A stretch of 64,000 bases of DNA from Siderastrea radians. Lineage: Eukaryota; Cnidaria; Anthozoa; Scleractinia; Rhizangiidae. Shown one piece after another: positions 46,883 through 54,260 of the stretch. A program made the position numbers and the translations under genes. Position 1 is the first letter of the stretch. Every line of letters begins with the position of its first letter. Where the stretch lies: assembly GCA_964017195.1 (NCBI GenBank), contig OZ024894.1, positions 29,709,325 through 29,773,324 of the forward strand, read 5' to 3'. The notes beneath the pieces are model-generated. The model worked only from the letters and a program-made list of their open reading frames with translations. It searched no databases and was not told where the DNA came from.

Positions 46883-47403
46883 GTATTTATACTTTCCAGG
46901 AGTCTATCCAGCTTTTGGTTTCGGTAATTTCCCAATTAGTTTATGTATATCAACACCAGCGCCATCCAAATCCTTTCTGTCGGTTTTATACTTTCTATTT
47001 GGTCTGATTTTGGTTGATAATTGATCAAGAGCTTGACTTCCGACATTTTGAATCATTGGATTCAACTTATCCAGAGCATAATCGATAGCCTTTTTCTGCA
47101 GTTTTGGGTTTCTCAAGGCTTCTGATCCATAATATCTTCCCATTTCAACTGCCTTTTTTCCAAGCCAAGGAATACCGTGGTGAATCAATAAATCAGTACC
47201 AGTCGATGCTACTGTATCTAATATGCCCGCCCCTGACGACGGGCTGACCCGTTTCCCGTCTGTTTGACGAATTTCGTTTTAATGATTCCACATTCTGCAC
47301 AAGTACATTTAAGCATAAGCCTCCCATTTTTAGCCTTTTCATATCGTTCACTCCCTGGTACACATTCTGTGACCTTTTTTTGTTTCACGCAATATGATTT
47401 CAT
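46571..47403 (-). pseudogene. Broken zinc-ribbon plus PLA2-domain protein gene
   Basis: Three pieces lie in order. A zinc-ribbon-like N-terminus (47403-47218) has LKCTCAECGI, but its first pair has only one Cys (YCVKQKK). A linker frame (about 47290-46907, same frame as the PLA2 part) contains PWLGKKAVEMGRYYGSEAL. Then comes the PLA2 domain. The first join needs a frame change near 47220-47290, and the second is blocked by TAG at 46904-46906. The pieces read as one former protein of roughly 270 residues. Short inactivating changes fit a dead Polinton copy. Confidence 0.65.
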
Positions 47404-47408
47404 ATATA

Positions 47409-48180
47409 ATAGCGGAGCCAGCGCGCTAGCGCGTCAGCGGAGCTCCATTGCTAAGGAAATTTGGTAACCTATCAGGCAAAGAAATTTTGGTAGTGACGTA
47501 ATAGTACGTCCGTCCGTCCGTCCGTCCGCACCACAGGGTTACCAATACAATTCATACACTGGATATAACCCTGTGCTGAATCCCATGTGTTTTTGGCGCG
47601 AAATCGCATGTTGACCCGCGTTGTAGCAAAACAAACAAAGACAACAAAGGTCAAAAACAAATTTGTTAATGGAAAAAAAGTTCAAAAGAATACTCAGTTG
47701 TCTTTTTGGTGGAAGGGGAAAAGTTCAATTTAGGCGAAAAAATTAGGCGAAAAGTTCAAATTTGCCTTGTCGGTTCTGTTCGAACTCGGTCGGCACACGG
47801 CTTGAGTTCGCAGCTTTTCGCAGCGGTTTCGACGCCAAATATAGCAGAGCTAGTGCTTTTTGGTTTTTTCTGTCCACAACCATGGTTTTTACGGCGTTCC
47901 GAACACATTTTGCCAGGAAAAACACCGGCATTTTCATGCTGATAGGCAGCTTGTCACGAAGAAAGAAATGAGTTTTAAAATTAACATGGAAGATGTGGAG
48001 AAACGCTCATGGCCAAGTGGATTAATATCCGGCTTCATACGCCGACGACCCGGGTTCGGCTCTCAGCGAGGGTAAGATTTTTTTTTTCAATTTAACGACT
48101 TGAATGAGAGTATTTTCACAAATTAATAACTGCCAGCAAAAAAACAAACAAAACAAAAAGGGGGGCTCCGCTTTTAGGCT
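47409..48180. mobile_element. Non-autonomous element nested in element A
   Basis: AGCGGAGC at 47409 is mirrored by GCTCCGCT at about 48172-48179. The contents (GGTAACCTATCA, GTCCGTCCG microsatellite, GCGAAATCGCATG) match 32200-32535 in inverse orientation. The right border AAAAGCGG/GGCTTGGCTAAATC also matches about 25700-25735. Coding sequence of element A lies on both sides, so this is an insertion. Weak ATATATAAT-like AT-rich flanks exist, but no clean target duplication. Confidence 0.65.
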
Positions 48181-48212
48181 TGGCTAAATCTATATATTAT
48201 GATTAGATTAGA

Positions 48213-48383
48213 TTAAGGTTCAATATATACGTTTTCATATTTACCAGTTTTCGGATTTTTCACCAAACGCATAACAGTACCCTTCTTTGGTTTAGTCCAG
48301 AATTTCTTGCTTGTTATACCTGTTTTATTATTAAAAGCACCTTTCAAAATATCACCACTCCAATATCTGTCAAATACGTGAGT
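48213..48383 (-). pseudogene. Truncated element A coding fragment
   Basis: A minus-strand stretch encodes about 57 residues ending KNPKTGKYENVYIEP with a stop at 48213. Its AT-rich codons match element A. Upstream (above about 48383) the composition switches abruptly to the GC-rich repeats of element B. It is the C-terminus of an unidentified protein, cut by the element B boundary. Confidence 0.5.
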
Positions 48384-48454
48384 AGTAACGTGCGCCCATC
48401 TGGCAGGTAATGCGGGCTTCTGATTGGTTCTCGCGGTTGCTAACCGGAAGTGCA

Positions 48455-48715
48455 ACCGCTGACCATTGGTTGCTAAGGGGATGGCGGGCTCCAAACCGCT
48501 GACCAGTCGATCGCGGGCTTAGGCAACCGGAAGTCACGTGGTTTACCGCTGACCAGTGTGAAAAATGGATCGCGGGCTCAGGGAAGTCACGTGATTTAGG
48601 AAACCGCTGACCAGTGTGAAAAATGGATCGCGGGTTCAGGGAAGTCACGTGATTTAGGAAACCGCTGACCAGGGGGTAAAAAGGGATCGTGGGCTCAAAC
48701 CGCGGAGAAAAGTCC
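48455..48715. repeat. Left-end tandem repeats of element B, 58-bp period
   Basis: ACCGCTGACCA starts at 48455, 48495, 48545, 48603 and 48661. The last three are spaced exactly 58 bases and share ATGGATCGCGGG-TCAGGGAAGTCACGTGATTT. Earlier units are diverged. GTCACGTG (E-box-like) and ATTGGT (CCAAT) motifs recur. This may be part of a terminal inverted repeat or an enhancer. Confidence 0.85.
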
Positions 48716-48804
48716 AAAGTCCAATTTTTGGAATGGGGGTGACCCATATATGGGTTTGATATGGTTTGGATATGGCACAAGTCCAAGTGGGGCAGCGGGG
48801 CAAA

Positions 48805-48811
48805 TATAAAA
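48805..48811 (+). promoter_or_regulatory. TATA box for penton-like gene 1
   Basis: TATAAAA lies 32 bases before the ATG at 48843, preceded by the tandem repeats. Confidence 0.6.
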
Positions 48812-48842
48812 GGGGTAAACCCTAAGTGAGGGAGTAGTCACC

Positions 48843-49895
48843 ATGAGTTTTTACATCACTCTGCTCAGTGATCAAGCGCAAGGCACGGGTCAAAAATTTA
48901 CGGCGCGACTGCCTCGTTCCTATTATTTGGTGGAAGATGATTGGGAAGTGGCGTTGGTGCATATTTCCCACCCGGGGTTTAATCAATCCTTGGAAGATCA
49001 AACCAAGCAGAATTGGACGCAAGAAGATAGTCAAAAACATTGGATGAAAACAGATGTTAGATACATGCCAAAACGGGCGGATGGCACGGCCCCAGTTCAA
49101 GTCACGAAACAAATTTATGTACCGCCAGGGTATTACCCCACGTTGAAAGAAGCCTGGATTGCCATCGCCTACGAAATGGAAAAACAACACATGGAAGTCA
49201 TGATGGATATAGCTAAAATGGACGTAGACGATTTAGCCAAACGACAACAACTAGCCGCGCTTAACCTGGCTCAACCCTACGTGAAAATTACCAATAAGGG
49301 TGTGGCCCCTGAATTAGATTCGTTGTATGTCCTCATTCCGGCCAACATGCAATTTGAAATGGAATGGAAATTGGCTGGCCTGATGGGATTGGTGAAAGAT
49401 GGAACGTCCACGGAACGCATTGTCCAAGAAAAGAATTATCTGGTGAAACATATCGTGGATTACAACGATCGGCATAAATGGACACCCACCGTCGGTACTG
49501 TCGCCAAATATCCCCCGTGGGGGCACGTCTCCGTCAGCTTTACCCACCCCGACTTTGATTATGCGTTGTTCTTGGGTCCGAATTTGAGTCGACAACCTTT
49601 TCCTACCACCCCCACGGTGAAACCGCAACAAGGCCAACAACAATTGATGATTTACACGGATCTGGTGGCACCGAGCATTGTGGGAAATCAAGAAAAAGGG
49701 TTTTTACGTACCTTGGATGCCGGCAATACCGAGCATCAATTTGATACCAGGCAACGGATGTATTTTCCTCTGGGCCAAACCATCTTTGACAGCATTGCCA
49801 TCGACATTCAAACAGCGACTGGACAGCCGGCTCCGTTTAAACAAGGCCGAACCATCATTACCCTTCAACTCTCCCGAAAAAGTCAACGAACATGA
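48843..49895 (+). CDS. Penton-like minor capsid protein candidate, paralog 1
   Basis: 350 residues. The N-terminus MSFYITLLS, with a following -WEVALVHIS- strand, is shared with two paralogs in this element (55449-56453 and 56465-57514). The motif pattern S-F-Y-V-T-L-x-S...W-x-V-G/A-L-x-x-I/L-S defines the family here. The C-terminus LFLGPNLSRQP...GRTIITLQLSRK resembles the paralogs' -LGPNL-...GRTLLTLHFK. Such beta-rich proteins accompany the capsid gene in Polinton-class viruses and probably form vertices or other minor capsomers. That role is inferred from company and layout. An AATAAA follows at 49911. Confidence 0.65.
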   Translation: MSFYITLLSDQAQGTGQKFTARLPRSYYLVEDDWEVALVHISHPGFNQSLEDQTKQNWTQEDSQKHWMKTDVRYMPKRADGTAPVQVTKQIYVPPGYYPTLKEAWIAIAYEMEKQHMEVMMDIAKMDVDDLAKRQQLAALNLAQPYVKITNKGVAPELDSLYVLIPANMQFEMEWKLAGLMGLVKDGTSTERIVQEKNYLVKHIVDYNDRHKWTPTVGTVAKYPPWGHVSVSFTHPDFDYALFLGPNLSRQPFPTTPTVKPQQGQQQLMIYTDLVAPSIVGNQEKGFLRTLDAGNTEHQFDTRQRMYFPLGQTIFDSIAIDIQTATGQPAPFKQGRTIITLQLSRKSQRT

Positions 49896-49994
49896 ACAAA
49901 GAAAGAGCACAATAAAGTATCATGGAACATCCCTTATTGGTCCTTCATTTTGTTGACAACAAGTAGAAAAAAAAAAAGAGTCCAAGGTCCTTTT

Positions 49995-50390
49995 TTACGA
50001 GAAGCTGATACAGGTTTTCATCCGTGAAATGGCTTGGGTTTTGGTGTGACCCAGAAAGTAGAGGGTTTTGCGGTGGGGCTCATAGGGATCGCGCAGTTCT
50101 CCCCAAAATCCTTCCAGGACGTGAGCGTCTTGATTGCAAAGGCCATACCACAAAGGGTTGTCTTTCCAATCGGTCTTGACATGCTGGACAAACTCCGGGT
50201 CTTCTTTCCATTCTTCATGGAGGACTTCAAGGACGGTAAGAGGAACCTGGCAGCTAGGGCATAGGGGGTTCTGACCGTTCCGTCGATATCTGTAGGCACA
50301 GGCGACATGACAAGGTCGACCACAGCATCTCAACGTGGTATAATTGGCGAGAGGTGTCAAACAGATCACACAGGGTTTGGGTTGCGCCAT
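49995..50390 (-). CDS. RING-finger protein
   Basis: 131 residues. The first 50 form a C3HC4-like RING: CVIC, then RCCGRPCHVAC, then CPSC (Cys 7, 10, 22/23, 27, His 28, Cys 31, 44, 47). RING domains act as E3 ubiquitin ligases, and viral ones often redirect host proteins to degradation. No substrate is indicated. The remaining 80 residues are unrecognised, with several Trp. The ATG shares one base with the stop of the upstream frame (TGATG), so it is the third gene of a compact minus-strand unit. Confidence 0.75.
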   Translation of the reverse strand: MAQPKPCVICLTPLANYTTLRCCGRPCHVACAYRYRRNGQNPLCPSCQVPLTVLEVLHEEWKEDPEFVQHVKTDWKDNPLWYGLCNQDAHVLEGFWGELRDPYEPHRKTLYFLGHTKTQAISRMKTCISFS

Positions 50391-50596
50391 CAGGCCAAAG
50401 GATCAAAGAGAGGATTGGTCAAGAGCTGAAATTCGATGAGGGTGATGATGCCTTCCTGACGGAGTCGGTACACTTCTTGATAAGTGAGTTGGTAACGCAA
50501 AGGTTGGACCAGCTCTAAGATTTGTTGTCGGATTTGTCCTAGACGTTGTAGGATTTTCACGGCTTCCGGACTGATCTTATCGGCTTTGTCGCTCAT
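50390..50596 (-). CDS. Small helical protein, tandem paralog 2
   Basis: 68 residues, helix-rich. It shares ISPEA, an R-L-x-x-L/I-x-x-Q helix, Y-x-E/L-x-x-R-L and a C-terminal -E-x-x-L-L-T-x-x-x-F with the adjacent upstream frame, so the two are duplicates. The start codon follows the upstream TAA without gap, and its own TGA overlaps the RING start. The function is unknown. Confidence 0.65.
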   Translation of the reverse strand: MSDKADKISPEAVKILQRLGQIRQQILELVQPLRYQLTYQEVYRLRQEGIITLIEFQLLTNPLFDPLA

Positions 50597-50794
50597 TTAC
50601 CACTGGTAGAAGTTTTTTAAAGTTAATAAACACAATTCGTGACGACTGAGATGTTTGGTGCTGTGAAGACGAAGCAGTTCAAAATAAGAAGCTTTGAAGC
50701 GGATCTCCTCCAAATCTTTTTCCAGTTGAGCCAACAACGCGCGTAGACGGTCAATCACTTCTTGGGCTTCTGGACTAATCTCTGGATCATCCAT
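50597..50794 (-). CDS. Small helical protein, tandem paralog 1
   Basis: 65 residues, predicted as two or three helices, paralogous to the 50390-50596 gene. It is first in the minus-strand unit, about 30 bases behind a TATA box. The function is unknown. Position with a RING gene suggests an early, host-directed or regulatory role. Confidence 0.65.
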   Translation of the reverse strand: MDDPEISPEAQEVIDRLRALLAQLEKDLEEIRFKASYFELLRLHSTKHLSRHELCLLTLKNFYQW

Positions 50795-50823
50795 GAGTGT
50801 GAAAGATGGAGGGGGCCGGTGGG

Positions 50824-50832
50824 TTTTTTATA
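50824..50832 (-). promoter_or_regulatory. TATA box of the minus-strand three-gene unit
   Basis: TATAAAAAA on the minus strand lies about 30 bases upstream of the ATG at 50794, leaving a very short leader. CCAAT (50866) lies further upstream. Confidence 0.6.
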
Positions 50833-50966
50833 GAGAAACAAAAGGGTCACGTGGGAGGGAAGGGGCCAATGAGAAGGAGACCCCATGATGCTTTGGGAGG
50901 GAACGGGGTGGGGGGACCCCCCTCCCCCCTCCCTAGATAGACCATGAGGCATTGCGCGGATCGGGG

Positions 50967-50973
50967 TATATAA
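50967..50973 (+). promoter_or_regulatory. TATA box of the coiled-coil gene
   Basis: TATATAAG lies 79 bases before the ATG at 51052. It is divergent to the TATA box at 50824-50832, so the two units share one intergenic control region. Confidence 0.55.
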
Positions 50974-51051
50974 GTCAAGGGAGGCCCCAGGACGTCACTC
51001 CTAGCTTTGAGTTCGTCCTAACTGACTTATGTTCTTTGGTCAAGTGAAAAA

Positions 51052-51966
51052 ATGGTAGATAACGAATCTGTCATGAGTGAGCTGAGTTTGATGATGACGG
51101 TAACGGTGGATGAGGAGCTACCACTACTCAGTGCTTTGAAAGAGAACGGGGTGAATGGGGCACCTTATACGCCCGTGGAACGTGAGCAGCCGGTTATTCG
51201 TTTCATGCAAAATGATGAGGATCCACAAGTGCGATTGCAATCGGGGCTGGTACGCTTTGGGTTCCGAGAGAAGAAAAATATTGTCTTTATGCTGGATTTC
51301 ATCCCCAAGATTCTTCGCAATCGTGAGAACTGGGTTCGTTTCCGCAAGACGTGGACCAAAATTGAGAAAGTTCAGGCGTGGAATTTGTTTCATCTTGTGA
51401 AGTTTGTTTGGTCGGATTTGATGACCACCGACCATCAACTGCCTTGCGGTCTGACCCATGATGAAATGACGGAGTTGCTTGACATGTGTCAGTACGCAGA
51501 TGCGTTTAAGCAGCCACTCACCGTCGCGAATCAGACTCGTTTAGACTCTATGCTGAAAGAGCTAGAAATTAACCAGCGCTCAGTGAAAGCGCACGAGAAC
51601 TATTTACGTAAGAAAGCAAAGGCGATGCGAGCAGCTCAACAAAAGAGTAGGATCTTGGAGTTGGAGGCGCGGAGACAGAGATGCATTGAGTTGGAGAACG
51701 AAGCGCGGAGACAAAGAGAAGAATGGGAGCGTGAACTACGGGAGTCACAGCAATTTGAACGAGAGGAGGGAATCACTCTTGACTCCGTAAGACGCGTGTT
51801 ACAGTTTTGACTTTGTTTTTTAATAAGAACGTTTGGAAAAGACTATTTACATGGACTTTGTTTTCTTAAACAGGGTGAGCTGACAGAAGAAGAAGAAGCC
51901 TCCCAAAGGAATTATGAACAGTACCGTCAAATCGACGAGTATTACAGAGACAGAGTCATTTGTTAG
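51052..51966 (+). CDS. Spliced coiled-coil protein of unknown function
   Basis: Exon 1 (51052-51786) runs from the ATG to a donor TCC|GTAAGA. An 87-base intron ends TTTTCTTAAACAG (AG at 51872-51873). Exon 2 (51874-51966) continues in phase 0 for 30 codons to TAG. Unspliced, the frame stops at 51810. Exon 2 is clearly coding-like: acidic, with EQYRQIDEYYRDR. The protein is about 275 residues. The N-terminus is acidic, the middle helical with Trp and Phe (NWVRFRKTW, HLVKFVWSDL), and the end is a long charged coiled coil (about 165-240). Family not recognised. Confidence 0.65.
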
Positions 51967-52176
51967 AGTTTTTATCTTTGAGTTTTTATGTGAGTCAAGA
52001 AGCCGCAGAGGACATTTGTAAAATGATCTTTTTATTTTTTAATTAAAAGAGTTGATGTTGTTACAATTGGTTGTCTGTGTTCTTTGCCACGCGGGGTGGG
52101 GCGTTCCTATTTACAATTGGAAAAATAAAAACTAAAAAAAGGGCTATGTACAATTCCAAAACTAAAAACTAAAACA
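51967..52176. other. Short convergent intergenic gap
   Basis: AT-rich stretch between the spliced gene and the SLOG-like gene, with T-rich tracts near 52030. No gene. Confidence 0.5.
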
Positions 52177-52866
52177 TTACAAATGAAAGTCTTCGAGTTC
52201 CAGACGTAATTGATCAATGTTCTCGGGGAGACAGAAGGTGCGGTTGAATAAGGCTTGAATCTCGGCTCGGGTGTTCTCGTCCACATCCCGGGATCCCACG
52301 ATAGCACTGCTTTGATGAAGGGTGGGCTTTTTAGGTCCCCAAGGGACAAATTGACTGCCTGTGACCAGGGTGGCGGCATTTTCGTTGACTTGGTAGTAAT
52401 GGTCCGAGCGGTACCATGATTGACTGGGAATGTCAAAGAGATAGACGGGTTTGCCTTGATCCATGGCCAATTGCACGGTCCAACCGGTACCCCCTTTCAC
52501 GCGTTTCTGATCCTGTTCCAAAATGCCAAAGGCATAGATCGTATGGGCTTTCTTGGCAATTTGATAATTGCGTTGCAGCAATTGCAGGGTGTAAAAATGA
52601 CTAGGCATCCGTTTCCCTAGTTTCTCCGCCGCTTGGTGAAGATGAGGGTTGGCTAGCATCAAAACTTCCACGGTGGACGGGGTGATGAAAGTGGCTCGAG
52701 GATGGTTCGGGGGGACGAGGACTTCGATTTGCATCCCAAACTGTTTGGCCATTTTTTCGACGAGTTCATCCGTGCCTTTGGCGCCCCCGGTGTACACCAC
52801 ATAGCCATGACCAATCTGTAGTTCCAAGGCATCGTGTTCTCCGATCATGTCAATGTCGGGGGGCAT
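52177..52866 (-). CDS. SLOG-like (DprA/LOG superfamily) nucleotide-binding protein
   Basis: 229 residues from the ATG at 52866. The frame continues upstream, but a TATTTAA box at 52908-52914 argues for this start. Residues 22-33 read YVVYTGGAKGTD, a Rossmann-type beta strand plus Gly-rich loop. Residues 109-114 are TIYAFG, 125-134 GGTGWTVQLA and 140-145 PVYLFD. A second short GSRD motif (191-194) recalls YspA-type proteins. The G-G-x-x-G-T and G-G-T-G-x-T pair is the ligand-binding arrangement of SLOG folds, which bind nucleotides or ADP-ribose derivatives. The ligand here is unknown. It diverges from the GRF-finger gene across a repeated CCAAT promoter. Confidence 0.65.
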   Translation of the reverse strand: MPPDIDMIGEHDALELQIGHGYVVYTGGAKGTDELVEKMAKQFGMQIEVLVPPNHPRATFITPSTVEVLMLANPHLHQAAEKLGKRMPSHFYTLQLLQRNYQIAKKAHTIYAFGILEQDQKRVKGGTGWTVQLAMDQGKPVYLFDIPSQSWYRSDHYYQVNENAATLVTGSQFVPWGPKKPTLHQSSAIVGSRDVDENTRAEIQALFNRTFCLPENIDQLRLELEDFHL

Positions 52867-52916
52867 TGCTCTGAGAATGACGATGTAGAGACCAAGGGAC
52901 CCTCTTAAATAGGGCA

Positions 52917-53041
52917 AGCTGACCAATGGGAAGACAAGAGGCCCTTATAAGGTTATAACAAGCTGACCAATGGGAAGAGGAGAAGTCCTTATAGGGTCAT
53001 GAGAAGCTGACCAATGAGAGCCAAGGGTCATGAGTATAAAA
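52917..53041. promoter_or_regulatory. Divergent promoter with 44-bp CCAAT repeats
   Basis: AGCTGACCAAT starts at 52917, 52961 and 53005, exactly 44 bases apart, each with a CCAAT box. CCTTATA-GGT follows in the first two units. A TATAAAA at 53035-53041 serves the plus-strand GRF gene and TATTTAA at 52908-52914 the minus-strand SLOG-like gene. Confidence 0.75.
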
Positions 53042-53071
53042 AGGCAGGGGCGGATGAACATCGTGAGCACG

Positions 53072-53914
53072 ATGTCAGTGGATCGGAAGAGAAAATCAAC
53101 CCATCCCCCAGAGGGGAAGAAGAAGAAGAAGAACACCATTCAAACGATGACGCCCGTGGACTGTGATCCGGGGGTGCGCGAGGTGGTGGAAGATACCCGA
53201 GCGGCGGTGGAAGATATGATGAAAGAATTGAATGACATGGTGGAGCAATCGACCCCGGCATTGACGACCGTGTATGATCCTCCCAGTTCGGTGGACTATA
53301 TGGTATGCCCTTGCCATGATGTGCGTTTGGAGGCACGAGAATCTCAAAAGGGGTGGAAGTATGTGAAATGTCCCAGCCAACCCTGTTTGCTGTTTTGTGG
53401 ACAAGATCAAGCTCTGGAGTATATGAAAGCGGTGTATTGTCAACCTCATCTAGAAGTGCTGGACATGTGGACTTGTTTGCAATGCTTTTGCCGTGAACCC
53501 GCCACCCTACAACAGAGCCATTCGACCCAGAACCCTGATCGATTGTTTCTGAATTGTTCCAAGAAAACGTGTGGCTTCTTCCGGTGGGCCGATCAACCCT
53601 TGGGTCCCAAGTACTGGAGCTGGTTTCATGACCATCCCCCCAAGAAAGCCGACGCCCTGGCTGAACCACCCACCCGCGATGCTCAAGGGTATCCCAAGCG
53701 TGGCGTGGACATCCCGGGCCCGCCCCCTCGAAGGAAAGAGGATCGCCCCCTGACAGACTATGAGAAACAATTGCTACGAGAAATTCAAGAGCTCAAGAAC
53801 CGTCAAGAAATGATGGTGGCCCCAGCGCCACCACCCCCCAAGTACAGTGACAGTGTGGAGAACTGGCAGAAAGATCTCGAGACCGTCACTTGTGGCCGTC
53901 TAGGTCTCTTTTAA
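53072..53914 (+). CDS. Double GRF-type zinc-finger protein
   Basis: 280 residues, started at the ATG 53072, which is 31 bases after the TATA box. Upstream in-frame ATGs lie at or before the expected transcript start. A Lys-rich N-terminus (KKKKKN) is followed by an acidic helix. Then come two GRF-like fingers: CPCHD...GWKYVKC...CLLFCG, and CLQCFC...NPDRLFLNCSKKTCGFFRWAD, which is a textbook GRF finger. The Pro-rich tail ends in a coiled coil. GRF fingers bind single-stranded nucleic acid in DNA repair and topoisomerase proteins. A role in viral replication or transcription is likely but inferred. Confidence 0.75.
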   Translation: MSVDRKRKSTHPPEGKKKKKNTIQTMTPVDCDPGVREVVEDTRAAVEDMMKELNDMVEQSTPALTTVYDPPSSVDYMVCPCHDVRLEARESQKGWKYVKCPSQPCLLFCGQDQALEYMKAVYCQPHLEVLDMWTCLQCFCREPATLQQSHSTQNPDRLFLNCSKKTCGFFRWADQPLGPKYWSWFHDHPPKKADALAEPPTRDAQGYPKRGVDIPGPPPRRKEDRPLTDYEKQLLREIQELKNRQEMMVAPAPPPPKYSDSVENWQKDLETVTCGRLGLF

Positions 53915-53958
53915 TGTATTAAAAAGGAGTAGGGATAAAATATGTTATCAATAGGACC

Positions 53959-54192
53959 ATGGAGGCTGCTGCGTCTTATGCGTGGGAGTCTCTCTTGTCC
54001 CGGGTGCAATGGCAATGCCATCAATCCCTGTGCCAAGTGTTATATGATCACCAACCCGGGGCCAAGATCCCTATTCCCCCATGTCCCGAGGACACGCATC
54101 CTCTCCACGTCTTTGAAGAAACCCACGTGGCCCGTAACCTGTATCGATGGGTAGTGTTTGTCGTATGGTTAAAAGGGCACCCGAACGCCTGA
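53959..54192 (+). CDS. Small protein before integrase, in-frame opal stop
   Basis: 77 residues with several Trp and Cys (SYAWESLL, LYRWVVFVVWLK), starting at the ATG 53959 and ending at TGA 54190-54192. The same frame remains open after the TGA for 38 codons with similar character (RWHRIIQKAHPH, ALWDECQNVW), overlapping the integrase start. Either the real protein is about 115 residues and this copy is interrupted, or the stop is suppressed. The function is unknown. Confidence 0.5.
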   Translation: MEAAASYAWESLLSRVQWQCHQSLCQVLYDHQPGAKIPIPPCPEDTHPLHVFEETHVARNLYRWVVFVVWLKGHPNA

Positions 54193-54260
54193 CGATGGCA
54201 TCGAATCATTCAAAAGGCGCATCCCCACACCATCCCCACCATACCGGCCTTATGGGATGA

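Larger units (their letters stand above)
40995..48383. mobile_element. Element A: decayed Polinton (Maverick)
   Basis: The segment encodes pPolB, a chromodomain integrase, an AT-hook/zinc-finger protein and a PLA2-domain protein. The polymerase-plus-integrase pair defines Polintons. Gene orientation is minus except the first gene. The region is AT-rich, unlike the neighbouring element B. Major capsid, protease and ATPase genes are absent, and a coding fragment is cut off at about 48383 where element B starts. It is therefore truncated, and further interrupted at 47409-48180. Terminal repeats were not identified, so the left limit is approximate. Confidence 0.8.

Noticed and set aside
53028..53669. 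Minus-strand 213-codon frame opposite the GRF gene
   Set aside because: Shadow of the plus-strand gene in GC-rich sequence. No motif, and the sense strand has clear zinc fingers.
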